Source: Paenibacillus polygoni (GTDB lineage Bacteria > Bacillota > Bacilli > Paenibacillales > Paenibacillaceae). Taken from it: 64,000 bases of DNA. The notes below the pieces were generated by a model, which had not been told where the DNA came from, did no database searches, and was given only the letters and a program-made list of their open reading frames with translations. Where the stretch lies: the NCBI RefSeq assembly GCF_030263935.1, contig NZ_CP127162.1, positions 3,047,501-3,111,500 on the forward strand, in the 5' to 3' direction. Both the position numbers and the translations under genes were made by a program. This document shows positions 8,084 to 16,905 of the stretch, one piece after another; positions within the stretch are counted from its first letter, which is position 1, and every line of letters begins with the position of its first letter.

Positions 8084-9148
8084 TTATTCATCCAGCACTT
8101 CATATTTTATTTCATCAGCTTGATATTTATGATCTTTATATTGATACGTTACAATGAGTTCCCCCGCGGCAGATGTATTGGTATAGTTTGCACTTGCACG
8201 CATCCTTAGCTTCCCGTCACTTACCATGTATCTCTCCCATGCGCCAAATCCAAGTCCGTCATTAAGGTGTAACTCGCTCGCGTTAGATTCTTTAATCACT
8301 TGTGTGATGGGATCTTTGTGCCCTTTGATCTGCAGGCTGATCTGTATCTGATTCTTACCTGCCTGAATCGTGGACTCTATATTCTCATCTACTATCTTTT
8401 TAAGCGAATCGACCTTTTCCTCTTTCCGGGTTACTGGATTCCATACTCTCACTTCTTGATTGAATACTCCCGTTCCATACCCCAGTGTGTTCACGACAAT
8501 AATTTCTTTATGTCCATCTCCAGAAATGTCTTCTGTAATCAATTCAGGTTTATAGTTCCATCCCCACATTCCTTTCCAATCGGGAAAGGAGTAGGTTTTT
8601 CCTGAGACTTTCAGCTTCATCCCTTCAATATAATCATATTTCCCTATTTTCATGGGGAGCAGCGTAATATCTGGCTCTCCCTCAGGATGCATTGTATAGT
8701 AATTGGCTGTAGTGAACTTTGCTGCAACATCGTCCTCGGATAAGGTTACTTTTGCTCCTGACATCTCTGCCAATAAGGTGGCTGGAACAAAGATATTACC
8801 ATTTCGCAGTTCAGCCGGTGTTTTAAGTCGAATCGGGTTAGCGCTGGTCTGAACAATCTTTTCTCCAGCGGTGATTATATACTTTTTGCCTTGTGATTTG
8901 ACCTCTGCTCTTTTATGGACGTTATCCCAAGTCAGCTCCACTGTCGCTAATTCATGGATCATTCTTAGAGGAAGAATATACACGTCATTCTGAATTGCAG
9001 CTTTAGATCCATATGAAGAACTTTTATCATCTATAGAAACCTCTTTTTGCATTTCTCTTGCATCTGCTATTGATGCGGCAGCATAAGAGCCAGCAACAAC
9101 CGAGAAGAGTAGTAAACCAGATACAATATGATTCCAATATTTTTTCAT
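8084..9148 (-). CDS. Exported protein with copper amine oxidase-like N-terminal (stalk) domain
   Basis: A 354-residue secreted or membrane-tethered protein with the start placed at the ATG reading MKKYWNHIV, which has AGAAGGG upstream. A signal segment at residues 5-25 is followed by a PF07833-type stalk domain at about 45-140 with the typical LPLRMIHELATVELTWD and IFVPATLLAEMSGAKVT halves. A C-terminal region holds DISGDGHKEIIVVN, a Ca-loop of the kind seen in repeat propeller proteins. These stalk domains are abundant in Paenibacillus surface proteins. It is not an amine oxidase, since the catalytic domain is absent. Role unknown. Confidence 0.75.
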   Translation of the reverse strand: MKKYWNHIVSGLLLFSVVAGSYAAASIADAREMQKEVSIDDKSSSYGSKAAIQNDVYILPLRMIHELATVELTWDNVHKRAEVKSQGKKYIITAGEKIVQTSANPIRLKTPAELRNGNIFVPATLLAEMSGAKVTLSEDDVAAKFTTANYYTMHPEGEPDITLLPMKIGKYDYIEGMKLKVSGKTYSFPDWKGMWGWNYKPELITEDISGDGHKEIIVVNTLGYGTGVFNQEVRVWNPVTRKEEKVDSLKKIVDENIESTIQAGKNQIQISLQIKGHKDPITQVIKESNASELHLNDGLGFGAWERYMVSDGKLRMRASANYTNTSAAGELIVTYQYKDHKYQADEIKYEVLDE

Positions 9149-9348
9149 AAAAAGAACCCTTCTTTCTAATCCCATTGTATTCTTTCTATACATTAAACAC
9201 GTAGGAAGATAAATAGTTGGAGTTCACGCGTTTTTTTGAGATATGTTCATCATTTTGTAACCAACTTCATACTACACATGGGAAAAATTTAAATATAATA
9301 GGAGCTTGGGTGGAGTGTGTTCTTACTGTCAGATTGGAGGTTAACCTT

Positions 9349-10224
9349 ATGGAACTTGCTCAACTATCCTATTTTATTAAAGTTGCCGAACTGGAACATG
9401 TGACCCGTGCTGCTGAAGAATTACATATGGCACAGCCCGCATTAACCAAAGCAATTCGTCAACTGGAAAAAGAACTGAATACCCCTCTGTTTGATCGACT
9501 GGGTAAATATATACGTCTAAATGAGAACGGAAGAATTTTCTTAAAGTATGCGACAGAAGCTTTACAGCTGCTAGAGGAAGGTAAAAAGCAGCTGCAAGAT
9601 ACAACAGATGGCAAAAAAGGTTCTGTTCAGCTGGCAATCGACGTACATACTCAAGATGTTCCCGAACTTATTTTGAAGTTCAAAGAGAGTTTTCCGGAGT
9701 TTAATGTAGCCATTGTACCTTATGTAGAGGGAAGCTATCATCATGACCTGTGCTTGACTAGTATGCCAGTCATACCAGAGACGATGGAAAGAGTTTGTTT
9801 ATACAATGAGGAACTTCTTCTAGCCCTTCCGGATTCTCACCCGCTAGCCAGCTTAGAGACGATTCATCTGCAAGCGGTTAGGTATGAGTCCTTTATTATG
9901 GCCCCGGGTTCAAGCAGCTTGCGTGTTATTACAGACCGTTGTTTCGCAATGGCCGGCATACAGCCTTCTATCGCATTAGAGAGTGAGGATCCCCTTCTTG
10001 TTAAACGTATGGTTGCCGCAGGACAATTACTTGCGATCGTTCCTGCAAGATCCTGGACCTCGTCTGCTTATTCAGGTATCGTGCTGCGCCGTATTGTGAA
10101 TGCCGGCAGTTCAAGAACGGTATCGCTATGCTGGATGAAGGGGCATTATTTATCTTGTGCTGCGGAGAGGTTTAAAGAACTAGCGATACAGTATTATAAA
10201 GAAAAACCCTCAGTTTCGGTCTAA
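9349..10224 (+). CDS. LysR-family transcriptional regulator
   Basis: A 291-residue LysR regulator. The N-terminal helix-turn-helix is at residues 1-60 (YFIKVAELEHVTRAAEELHM then PALTKAIRQLEKELNTPLFDR), followed by an effector-binding domain. The start is the ATG at 9349 with TTGGAGG nine bases upstream; an in-frame upstream ATG at 9217 would add 44 non-homologous residues. It is divergent from the stalk-domain gene and converges on the sugar transporter gene, so neither is an obvious target. No effector can be named. Confidence 0.88.
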   Translation: MELAQLSYFIKVAELEHVTRAAEELHMAQPALTKAIRQLEKELNTPLFDRLGKYIRLNENGRIFLKYATEALQLLEEGKKQLQDTTDGKKGSVQLAIDVHTQDVPELILKFKESFPEFNVAIVPYVEGSYHHDLCLTSMPVIPETMERVCLYNEELLLALPDSHPLASLETIHLQAVRYESFIMAPGSSSLRVITDRCFAMAGIQPSIALESEDPLLVKRMVAAGQLLAIVPARSWTSSAYSGIVLRRIVNAGSSRTVSLCWMKGHYLSCAAERFKELAIQYYKEKPSVSV

Positions 10225-10245
10225 GACCTTTTACTGAGGGTTTTG
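10202..10245. terminator. Bidirectional terminator between LysR gene and sugar transporter gene
   Basis: AAAACCCTCAGT pairs with ACTGAGGGTTTT around a 19-base loop. A-tract and T-tract flanks let it act for both converging genes. It overlaps the LysR stop codon. Confidence 0.75.
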
Positions 10246-10247
10246 TT

Positions 10248-11102
10248 CTAGGATTTTGAAATTCCAAGTAGAACCGCAGAAATGATAATAAGTATAATTC
10301 CGATAGAGATAAATACGAGTTGTCGTTTGGTCTTATGCTCTTTTAATATAAAGATCCCGCCTAGTGTTGCTACGACTACACTCATTTGAGAAAGGGTAAA
10401 ACTTGTTGCCACCCCGACCTTATCTTGCGAGATAAACAAGAACATATTCCCTGCTGCCCAAATTAGGCCCGGTAAAATATTTTTAAGTGCATAAGTGTTA
10501 AATGGTTTGTGTTTTGCCGTGAGGACTATGCCGCCAATTACCATCCCGATCCCCTGCGGAAGCAGTACGTCCCAACCATCTATTCCAAATAAACGAACGA
10601 TAACCACATAGACAAGGTAACCAAAGGTAGATACAAGTAAGATAAGAATCCCTTTTTTTAAGTTTCCTTTCCCGTCGTCTTTTTCGTTCTTTCCTTTAAT
10701 GGATGTAAAAATGACCCCGGTAACAATAAGTACAAGTGCAATGATTCCTAACGTAACTGATTTCCCTGAATTCCATTCATTAAAGATAAAGGCCCCAAAT
10801 AACGTTGTCGCCACGAGCTGCATACCGGTAGAAATAGGCAATGTTTTGGAGACACCCATCACATCAATCGTTTTCAGCTGTCCACCTTGTCCCAGAACCC
10901 AGAAGAACCCGGAAATGAGACCAATGATTATTGTCTTCATATCCAAGTGAACCGGATCATATATGTATAATCCTATTGAAAATAGCAAAGCCCCTAACGT
11001 AGTTCCAAGCGTTTGGGTGTAGGGTCCTCCTCCAATTTTGACATTAACCAGAACAAGACTCCCCCAGAAAATAGCGGGTAAGAGCGCGTAAAAAATATCC
11101 AT
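10248..11102 (-). CDS. Glucose/ribose transporter of the GRP family (GlcU/RbsU-like)
   Basis: A 284-residue integral membrane protein with about ten helices, belonging to the glucose/ribose uptake family in the drug/metabolite transporter superfamily. Typical segments are the N-terminal ALLPAIFWGSLVLVNVKIGG, the central KTLPISTGMQLVATTLFGA and FTLSQMSVVVATLGGIFILKE near the C-terminus. B. subtilis GlcU imports glucose with protons; substrate here is inferred from that family. AAGGATTAG lies before the ATG. There is no glucose dehydrogenase gene next to it in this window. Confidence 0.85.
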   Translation of the reverse strand: MDIFYALLPAIFWGSLVLVNVKIGGGPYTQTLGTTLGALLFSIGLYIYDPVHLDMKTIIIGLISGFFWVLGQGGQLKTIDVMGVSKTLPISTGMQLVATTLFGAFIFNEWNSGKSVTLGIIALVLIVTGVIFTSIKGKNEKDDGKGNLKKGILILLVSTFGYLVYVVIVRLFGIDGWDVLLPQGIGMVIGGIVLTAKHKPFNTYALKNILPGLIWAAGNMFLFISQDKVGVATSFTLSQMSVVVATLGGIFILKEHKTKRQLVFISIGIILIIISAVLLGISKS

Positions 11103-11219
11103 GCTTCTAATCCTTCTCTCTCTATAAATATCGAAGACATGTCATTATGTTCCATAAAAATATATGTAATTATGGATATATAGACATACTCAATATTATG
11201 TAAACAAATTTATTCATTT

Positions 11220-11250
11220 TGAATTAAAAAACAGAGAAGTTTTTTAATTC
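11220..11250. promoter_or_regulatory. Perfect 12-bp inverted repeat upstream of the GlcU-like gene
   Basis: GAATTAAAAAAC and GTTTTTTAATTC are exact reverse complements around AGAGAA. The repeat lies about 16 bases upstream of a possible -35 (TTTACA on the minus strand, 11199-11204) of the transporter gene. It could be an operator or a second terminator; the U-run inside the right arm argues for neither strongly. Confidence 0.4.
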
Positions 11251-11279
11251 CATTTATCACCAGCAACTTTCCTCAGGCA

Positions 11280-11321
11280 AAAAAAAGACTGCATCTTCTT
11301 ATAATAAGAAAATGCAGTCTT
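11280..11321 (-). terminator. Intrinsic terminator after the DoxX-family gene
   Basis: On the minus strand AAGACTGCAT pairs with ATGCAGTCTT, with further A-T pairing towards the loop, and is followed by eight T. Confidence 0.8.
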
Positions 11322-11328
11322 CCTTTTG

Positions 11329-11676
11329 TTACAATATACTTACAAGGTTCATGCTCACAATAACAAAACAGATCATCATTAAGGTAACAGAAGGTAGCAC
11401 TCCCGACATGGATCCTTTGCCGCGTTTTATTTGCATGATTATCATCGATGCCGTCAAAATTGCAAGATAAAAAGCGGCAACTGCTCCAAGCAAGAGATTT
11501 GAACTGCCAACAAAGAGTAAAATAGCCCCTGCCATTTCTAAGATTCCCATCACATAACGAAACCACTTCGGCAAGCCAAAACTGGTATATTTGCCAGCTG
11601 CCTCTTTGGATATCCATTTACTCATCCCCAGCAACAAAAACGCGATGCCTGTTCCCACCTGTAGCACTGTTGTCAT
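11329..11676 (-). CDS. DoxX-family membrane protein
   Basis: A 115-residue protein with four predicted membrane helices, matching the small DoxX/DoxD-like family. It starts with MTTVLQVGTGIAFLLLGMSKW and carries the family segment FGLPKWFRYVMGILEMAGAI in the second helix pair. AAAGGAG lies before the ATG. DoxX-like proteins are linked to redox or quinone-dependent membrane processes in some bacteria, but no specific function follows from this sequence. It is a single-gene unit with its own terminator. Confidence 0.8.
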   Translation of the reverse strand: MTTVLQVGTGIAFLLLGMSKWISKEAAGKYTSFGLPKWFRYVMGILEMAGAILLFVGSSNLLLGAVAAFYLAILTASMIIMQIKRGKGSMSGVLPSVTLMMICFVIVSMNLVSIL

Positions 11677-11799
11677 TGTAGATCTCCTTTGTGTTTATAA
11701 TGGTGTAGGAGTAGTATCCATGGGCGTTAATCAAGTTATGCGATGGAAGATCTCATATTAATAAAAGGAACTCATGGAATTTCTAAATTCCTTACCCTA

Positions 11800-12321
11800 T
11801 TATGATAAAACTTCCCATCGATGCTGATTCTTTTCTAATTTTGGATGCGTAAATTTAGGATGATCAACGAGAATCAATCTAATCTTAGTGATCCACTCAT
11901 CAAAAAAAGGATACGAAGCAAAACAATTCGCATATTCGCTTGACAGCATTAGAAAAAAAGGACCTTTGTACTTCTCGGTTACATGTCGTAGTGCCGCTTC
12001 CATAGGCGTATATTTTTTTCTTTTGCCTTCCCAGTTCTCCACGGTAATCATGCTATCATTCTGTTCTCTTTTCCATTCATGCAAACGGTCTTCTCTTTTG
12101 TATAACGGAAGAACTGGGTGATTCGTCATCCGTTTTACTGTCGCTTCATGCAATGGATAGAGAATGAACTTTGTGAATTTACGTTCCTTTACAGTTTGGA
12201 ATGCAATAGATAACTGTATATCTGTTATTTTCTCAAAATCATCATAATAGATCAGTGATCCTTTATACATTTCCTTCGGCGGTTCATAACCAAAAGGTAC
12301 TGCGTGTACTTCTCTTGCCAT
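11800..12321 (-). CDS. Hypothetical cytoplasmic protein
   Basis: A 173-residue soluble protein that I do not recognise. The start at 12321 (MAREVHAVPFGYEPP) is favoured by GGGAGGA ten bases upstream; an upstream ATG would add ten residues. It is rich in charged and aromatic residues, with KFTKFILYPLHEATVKRM and a repeated HP motif (TNHPVLP, DHPKFTHP), and shows no signal peptide or membrane helix. It follows the duplicated membrane module on the same strand, 54 bases downstream, and may share its transcript. Confidence 0.6.
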   Translation of the reverse strand: MAREVHAVPFGYEPPKEMYKGSLIYYDDFEKITDIQLSIAFQTVKERKFTKFILYPLHEATVKRMTNHPVLPLYKREDRLHEWKREQNDSMITVENWEGKRKKYTPMEAALRHVTEKYKGPFFLMLSSEYANCFASYPFFDEWITKIRLILVDHPKFTHPKLEKNQHRWEVLS

Positions 12322-12375
12322 CAATGATTCCTCCCTTCTATCCCTATTCACTATCCGTTCTAATAAGTACCCATT

Positions 12376-13035
12376 CTATAAGTATGGATCACTGCTCTCC
12401 ATATTACTCGCATTCTTTTCTTGTTCTTGATGCACCCCTTGATATGCCTTAGCCAAGCGAAACAACAGCCGAATCAATAAGAACATAAAAAATACGTATA
12501 AGACAGCATAGATCGTCATAACAACTTCCCATTCTTGTTCCAAATTCATAATAAAAGGATAGATAAATTGCTGAAGGACAAGTAAGAAAGTAAACGCTTT
12601 GCGTCTAGTTAGGAATGCCTTTTCCAGTGGCGGGTTACTCATTTGTTGCCATATCGATAATTGCCCAAGCGAAGTAAACAACAGCACGATCATCAGTAAA
12701 TTGACTAAGGAGGAAACCTGCCCGTATATAATGGAGATCAGAGATATGTCCTGCGACCACAACCCCCTATTTATATTCGGAATCCAACCTCTTATAAACG
12801 ATTCGATAAAAAGAATAAACGTAATCCATTTTACTTTTTGAAAAAGAGCCGACTCTGCTTCTAAAGAAGACAGCGAGTACAATATGAGTACATATCCTAA
12901 CAAGTCATTGAAAATATCAAAATTCATGATTTTAAAATCCAATATGAGCAAGGCAAATCCCCATGCCATTAGGCGAAGTGCTTTTTCACTGACGTGCTGA
13001 GTTGAGAGGTTGGTCATGTTGGTCATGTTGGTCAT
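12376..13035 (-). CDS. Multi-pass membrane protein, second copy of a duplicated two-gene module
   Basis: A 219-residue membrane protein with about five or six helices and no recognised family. It is a distant paralogue of the product of 13935-14546; both share an NFDIFNDLLGYVLILY / SFDIFADFIGFFLIYR block near residue 40 and a LLIRLLFRLAKA / ILFVRVLYRMAKA block near the C-terminus. Its ATG overlaps the stop of the upstream gene (ATGA), so translation is coupled. The start is a 9-base repeat, ATGACCAAC three times, giving MTNMTNMTN and three possible start codons. Confidence 0.65.
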   Translation of the reverse strand: MTNMTNMTNLSTQHVSEKALRLMAWGFALLILDFKIMNFDIFNDLLGYVLILYSLSSLEAESALFQKVKWITFILFIESFIRGWIPNINRGLWSQDISLISIIYGQVSSLVNLLMIVLLFTSLGQLSIWQQMSNPPLEKAFLTRRKAFTFLLVLQQFIYPFIMNLEQEWEVVMTIYAVLYVFFMFLLIRLLFRLAKAYQGVHQEQEKNASNMESSDPYL

Positions 13036-13892
13036 TTCCCTGCACCCCCATCTCGCACAATCGTCTTCATTTCATCCGATGAATAATAAAAATGATTGCT
13101 TGTCAGAAGATCGTAAACGATTTTGGAACCGTCTGGTAATCTAAAATGAACTAAAATTCCTACGGAATAAGAGATAAACCCATCTTTCGCAAGTCTCGGT
13201 TCTATAGACGCATACTGAAAATAGATGCTATCCCCTTTTTTAATTTGTTTAGGGTATGTAACTTGATCATATGGTTTGCCATACACACGAAGCTGGAATA
13301 AATCTTTTAGTTTATCGGTATGACTTAATTCAATTTTCTCAAGTACTGCATCTGAGTTCATCTCAAACACTTCATATCCCGAACCATCAGAAGAAGATCC
13401 CCCGTGAATCAAGGCTAAATCCTGAGATTTCTCTGGATCGGCACGGAAGATAAGTTCACCGATCGGAACCTGTTCCGAGGTGCCATCATCATAATTTACA
13501 GTTATGGTGTTTACGATGAGTTCTTTATTCTGATCAGGCAAATACTCCAGATCTTTTTCGGTGAATTCAAAATGCATTTGGTATGCTGACTGATACTTAT
13601 AAGATGTTTTTTCCCTTTTGGCATAAGATTCCTTCTTGAATTCTTCGATCGAGATAGACTCCACTTTCTTTCCCGGTCCCTTGTTTTCAAAGTAATCTAT
13701 TTCCATCCAGTTGGTTCCTTTAAAAATCGTTGTCGTCAAATAGTGGGTAGGAAAAATGGGTTTCTTAAGCTGCATACTGTTGTAATACCCAATGTTTCCC
13801 GCCCATAAGATTAGCAAAATAAATAATAGCCCTAATCCTATAAATGTAGTCTTACGCTTCTGTGATGAATGGATCAGTTCTTTGTACTTCAA
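13032..13892 (-). CDS. Single-pass exported protein, second copy of a duplicated module
   Basis: A 286-residue protein with one N-terminal membrane anchor at residues 15-35 (FIGLGLLFILLILWAGNIGYY) and a large outside domain of unknown fold. It is a paralogue of the product of 14543-15364: both have the WAGN anchor end, a KKPIFP/DKPLFL segment, a GGSSSDGSG/GGSPDGSG loop, and a C-terminal end with YSSDEM/FSEEQV. The start is TTG, with AAGGAAG eight bases upstream. It partners the downstream membrane protein by a 4-base overlap. Confidence 0.65.
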   Translation of the reverse strand: MKYKELIHSSQKRKTTFIGLGLLFILLILWAGNIGYYNSMQLKKPIFPTHYLTTTIFKGTNWMEIDYFENKGPGKKVESISIEEFKKESYAKREKTSYKYQSAYQMHFEFTEKDLEYLPDQNKELIVNTITVNYDDGTSEQVPIGELIFRADPEKSQDLALIHGGSSSDGSGYEVFEMNSDAVLEKIELSHTDKLKDLFQLRVYGKPYDQVTYPKQIKKGDSIYFQYASIEPRLAKDGFISYSVGILVHFRLPDGSKIVYDLLTSNHFYYSSDEMKTIVRDGGAGK

Positions 13893-13934
13893 TCGTGTTC
13901 TTCCTTCCTTCTCGTCGCATAATATTTTGTTACG

Positions 13935-14546
13935 TCATCCTCTGATCTGCTCGGCTGCTTTTGCCATTCGGTACAGTACTCGTACGAAAAGGATATAAAG
14001 GATAACCGAAAGCAGCACAGGAACAATGACAAAAACGAGCTTATCCTCCACTAGATTAAGAAAAAATGGATAGATGAGCATTTTAAGCATCAGACAACCT
14101 ATCAGCCATAAGCATCTTTTTTGCATCGACTGTTTTAGTAAACCCGATCTTATATAGTACCATAAAGGAAGATCACAAAGACCTTTGTATATGAAATATA
14201 GGAGTATAATCATGAATAATTCTAATCCTTGCGTATAAATATGGTTTGCAACCGAGACGGTTTGAAAGGTTTCAGCAGTACTTACTGACGGCATGAAATC
14301 CTTAGGCAAGGATAGGATGGATAGCAAAAGAGCAAGCCATGATACAACATGAAAAGCAGATGTTCTTTCGCTTAATACTACAGCAGCTCTATAAATCAAG
14401 AAAAACCCTATAAAATCAGCAAATATATCAAATGAATAAGAATTAATATGAAAGTTAACTTTTATGATTATAAAAATAAATCCGATCCCCATTCTCCTAA
14501 GGGGTGTACTGACCTTTGTACGCAATAAATACTCCAATCCATTCAC
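13935..14546 (-). CDS. Multi-pass membrane protein, first copy of a duplicated two-gene module
   Basis: A 203-residue membrane protein with about five helices and no recognised family, paralogous to the product of 12376-13035. The GTG at 14546 overlaps the upstream stop as GTGA. A TTG at 14537, six bases after GAGAGGTG, is the better-spaced start and would give 200 residues. It is separated by 42 bases from the next module copy, so all four genes probably form one minus-strand operon. Confidence 0.62.
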   Translation of the reverse strand: MNGLEYLLRTKVSTPLRRMGIGFIFIIIKVNFHINSYSFDIFADFIGFFLIYRAAVVLSERTSAFHVVSWLALLLSILSLPKDFMPSVSTAETFQTVSVANHIYTQGLELFMIILLYFIYKGLCDLPLWYYIRSGLLKQSMQKRCLWLIGCLMLKMLIYPFFLNLVEDKLVFVIVPVLLSVILYILFVRVLYRMAKAAEQIRG

Positions 14547-15364
14547 CTCTCATGTATATAGGACCTTACTTGCTCTTCTGAGAAATAAACAGAACTCTCA
14601 TTAAGCGCTATTGATTCTACCTTGGTTGAACCATCTTCCCGTTTAAAATGAAGCTGAACCACGGGGTTATATACCCTCATTGATCCTTCACCCTTCTTCG
14701 GAAGATTCCACTTGTAGCTGATTCGAATGGGGTCATTTGCGTTTAGTTTCCATTCCTGCAGATCGGTATATTCCGTATCATTCACCATAAGCTGCAGAAC
14801 TGGTTCGATATCAGACTGATTTAGAGACACGTGTTCAAGGATGGCAGGTTCTTTCATCCGAAGAGCTGTAAGTCCGCTGCCATCAGGAGAACCGCCGCTT
14901 GACGTAGTAAGGACCATGGAATCTTCATCTGACTGATCAAATGTCTCAATACGAATTTCACCGATCGGGATTCGTTCAGACTCAATCCCTTGGTACACCA
15001 CTTCCATTTCATGAATGACAAGATCCTGCTGTTCATTTTGCTCATTTTCTTCTCTTAGCGGCTTATAGTAAAGGACCTTTAGAACATGGTGTGTATATTC
15101 CTTCACCTCTTCGATTCGGTAATTGGAATAAGGCAGCTCATCAAACTTGATATATATGACCCTGTTATCACCCGTTTTGTTCTCCAGATAATAAATTGGA
15201 ATTTCTTCTTGGTTTACATCGTAACTCCCCAAATGCACAAGGAACAAAGGCTTATCGAGTCTCACCCCAAAGTAATACCATACATTCCCTGCCCAGCTCA
15301 TGATTAACAGCAATAAAAATCCAATGAATACTGTTCTTGCAGTTAGCCGTTTCGGCGTATTCAC
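14543..15364 (-). CDS. Single-pass exported protein, first copy of a duplicated module
   Basis: A 273-residue protein with an N-terminal anchor (VFIGFLLLLIMSWAGNVWYYF) and an outside domain with no recognised motif. GTG at 15364 is chosen because AGGTGGG lies six bases upstream, while the ATG at 15379 lies inside that ribosome site's own region and has none. It is the first gene of the four-gene unit and a paralogue of the third. IS element 1 begins about 115 bases upstream, in its promoter region. Confidence 0.62.
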   Translation of the reverse strand: MNTPKRLTARTVFIGFLLLLIMSWAGNVWYYFGVRLDKPLFLVHLGSYDVNQEEIPIYYLENKTGDNRVIYIKFDELPYSNYRIEEVKEYTHHVLKVLYYKPLREENEQNEQQDLVIHEMEVVYQGIESERIPIGEIRIETFDQSDEDSMVLTTSSGGSPDGSGLTALRMKEPAILEHVSLNQSDIEPVLQLMVNDTEYTDLQEWKLNANDPIRISYKWNLPKKGEGSMRVYNPVVQLHFKREDGSTKVESIALNESSVYFSEEQVRSYIHER

Positions 15365-15571
15365 CTGTACCCACCTCATTTCAAGACACTATTTTACCAC
15401 TAATTAGCAAATGAGGGGAGATAAGTGATTGTAATTCCTAATAACCACAAAAAAAGGCGGACCAAATTGAGGTCAATTAAACTGTACCCTACAGAGTAGA
15501 CACTTTGAAAAAAGTCTATCCTGTGGGGTACTTTTGTTTATAATAAGAAAAAAACATCGGAGCGAATAAAG

Positions 15572-16000
15572 ATGACCAAACGATTATTTACGGAAAAAGA
15601 ACAAGCCCAACTAAAGCGTAATCCTCATGTCCGATCTGTTAGCAACAAAGCGATTACATATACAGATGAGTTTAAACGACTATTTATTAATGAAAATAAG
15701 AAAGGAAAGTTACCCAGAACTATTTTTGAAGAAGCTGGCTTAGACGCTGAGCTAATCGGCATAAAACGCATCCATTCTGCTGGAAAGCGTTGGCGTGGAG
15801 CTTATCGTGAACATGGAGATGAAGGTCTACAGGATACAAGAAAAACAAACTCTGGTCGCCCCTTAGAGCGAGAATTAAGTTTAGAAGAAAAGGTTTTACG
15901 ACTAGAAGCAAAAAATCGATTATTACAGGCTGAGAATGAACTTTTAAAAAAGCTCGATCTACTCGAAAGGCAGATGTTGAAGAAGAAATTAAACTCGTAA
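15572..16000 (+). CDS. IS3-family transposase OrfA (helix-turn-helix subunit)
   Basis: A 142-residue DNA-binding half of an IS3-family transposase. It has an HTH region near residues 25-80 and a C-terminal leucine-zipper-like stretch, LEAKNRLLQAENELLKKLDL. The heptamer A AAA AAG at 15946-15952 lies inside this zipper and would allow a -1 shift into orfB, giving the OrfAB fusion that carries out transposition in this family. Confidence 0.88.
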   Translation: MTKRLFTEKEQAQLKRNPHVRSVSNKAITYTDEFKRLFINENKKGKLPRTIFEEAGLDAELIGIKRIHSAGKRWRGAYREHGDEGLQDTRKTNSGRPLERELSLEEKVLRLEAKNRLLQAENELLKKLDLLERQMLKKKLNS

Positions 16001-16056
16001 CAAAACAGAAGTTTGAATTAATTCGTCAGACCATTGAAAAATATCAGCTAAATCGC

Positions 16057-16905
16057 TTGGTACACTATTTGTGTGAAACGATCGGTGTGTCTCGTTCTGG
16101 CTACTATAATTATTTCCACGAAAAATCAGTACGAAAGCGTACAGTACGCAATATAGCAGATGAAAAAGTAAGAGATATCATTTTAAAAGCCTATCATTTC
16201 CGTCGAAGAAAGAAAGGTGCTCGTCAAATTAAAATGACATTAAAAAATCAATATCATATCATTTACAACTTAAAACGAATTCGTCGCATCATGAAGAAGT
16301 TCAATATATTTTGTCCGATCCGAAAAGCGAATCCTTATCGTCGGATGGCGAAAGCGACGCACGAACACCGTACATGTCCAAACCTCTTGCAGCGCCAGTT
16401 TAAACAAGGTGTAGCAGGCAAGGTATTATTAACGGACATCACTTACTTATCCTACGCTCACGGTAAACGTGCGTATTTGTCGACGATAAAAGATGCCGAA
16501 ACGAATGAGATTTTAGCCTATGAAATATCTGATAAGATCACTCTAGATATTGCTTTAAATACGCTACGCCAATTAAAACGCAATCATTCGCACTTTGCGA
16601 AAGATGCATTTATTCATTCAGATCAAGGATTCCACTACACAAATCCCCAGTTTCAAAAGTTGGTAAAGAAAATGAAATTAGGACAATCTATGTCACGCCG
16701 GGGAAACTGTTGGGATAATGCACCACAAGAATCTTTCTTTGGACATTTAAAAGATGAGATCGATTTAAAGACCTGTGAGACCTTACACGATGTGAAACGT
16801 GAAGTGAGAAGTTATATGCTCTATTACAATCATTATCGTGGACAGTGGAACCTAAAGAAGATGCCGCCTGCAAAATACAGACAGCATCTCCTTCAAGTGG
16901 CTTAG
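16057..16905 (+). CDS. IS3-family transposase OrfB (DDE integrase domain)
   Basis: A 282-residue catalytic half with an HTH_21 region (ETIGVSRSGYYNYF) and an rve integrase core. The DDE residues are seen in LTDITYLS, HSDQGFHYTNP and QESFFGHLKDE. The open frame extends upstream without a stop to the slippery site at 15946, so the main product is probably an OrfA-OrfB fusion made by -1 frameshifting rather than a protein begun at the ATG at 16057. Confidence 0.9.
   Translation: MVHYLCETIGVSRSGYYNYFHEKSVRKRTVRNIADEKVRDIILKAYHFRRRKKGARQIKMTLKNQYHIIYNLKRIRRIMKKFNIFCPIRKANPYRRMAKATHEHRTCPNLLQRQFKQGVAGKVLLTDITYLSYAHGKRAYLSTIKDAETNEILAYEISDKITLDIALNTLRQLKRNHSHFAKDAFIHSDQGFHYTNPQFQKLVKKMKLGQSMSRRGNCWDNAPQESFFGHLKDEIDLKTCETLHDVKREVRSYMLYYNHYRGQWNLKKMPPAKYRQHLLQVA

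Noticed and set aside
8084..9148. Copper amine oxidase enzyme
   Set aside because: Only the N-terminal stalk domain is present; the catalytic TPQ domain is missing.
11273..11617. 114-residue minus-strand frame overlapping the DoxX gene
   Set aside because: It has no family resemblance and crosses the DoxX terminator; the DoxX frame has the ribosome site and membrane helices.
15449..15468. GGCGGACCAAATT repeats as the true terminal repeats of IS element 1
   Set aside because: The IS3-type TGTACCC ends lie further inside, the decayed relative at 2640-2745 lacks this outer sequence, and IS element 2 has unrelated but equally hairpin-like flanks. A split terminator explains all three facts.
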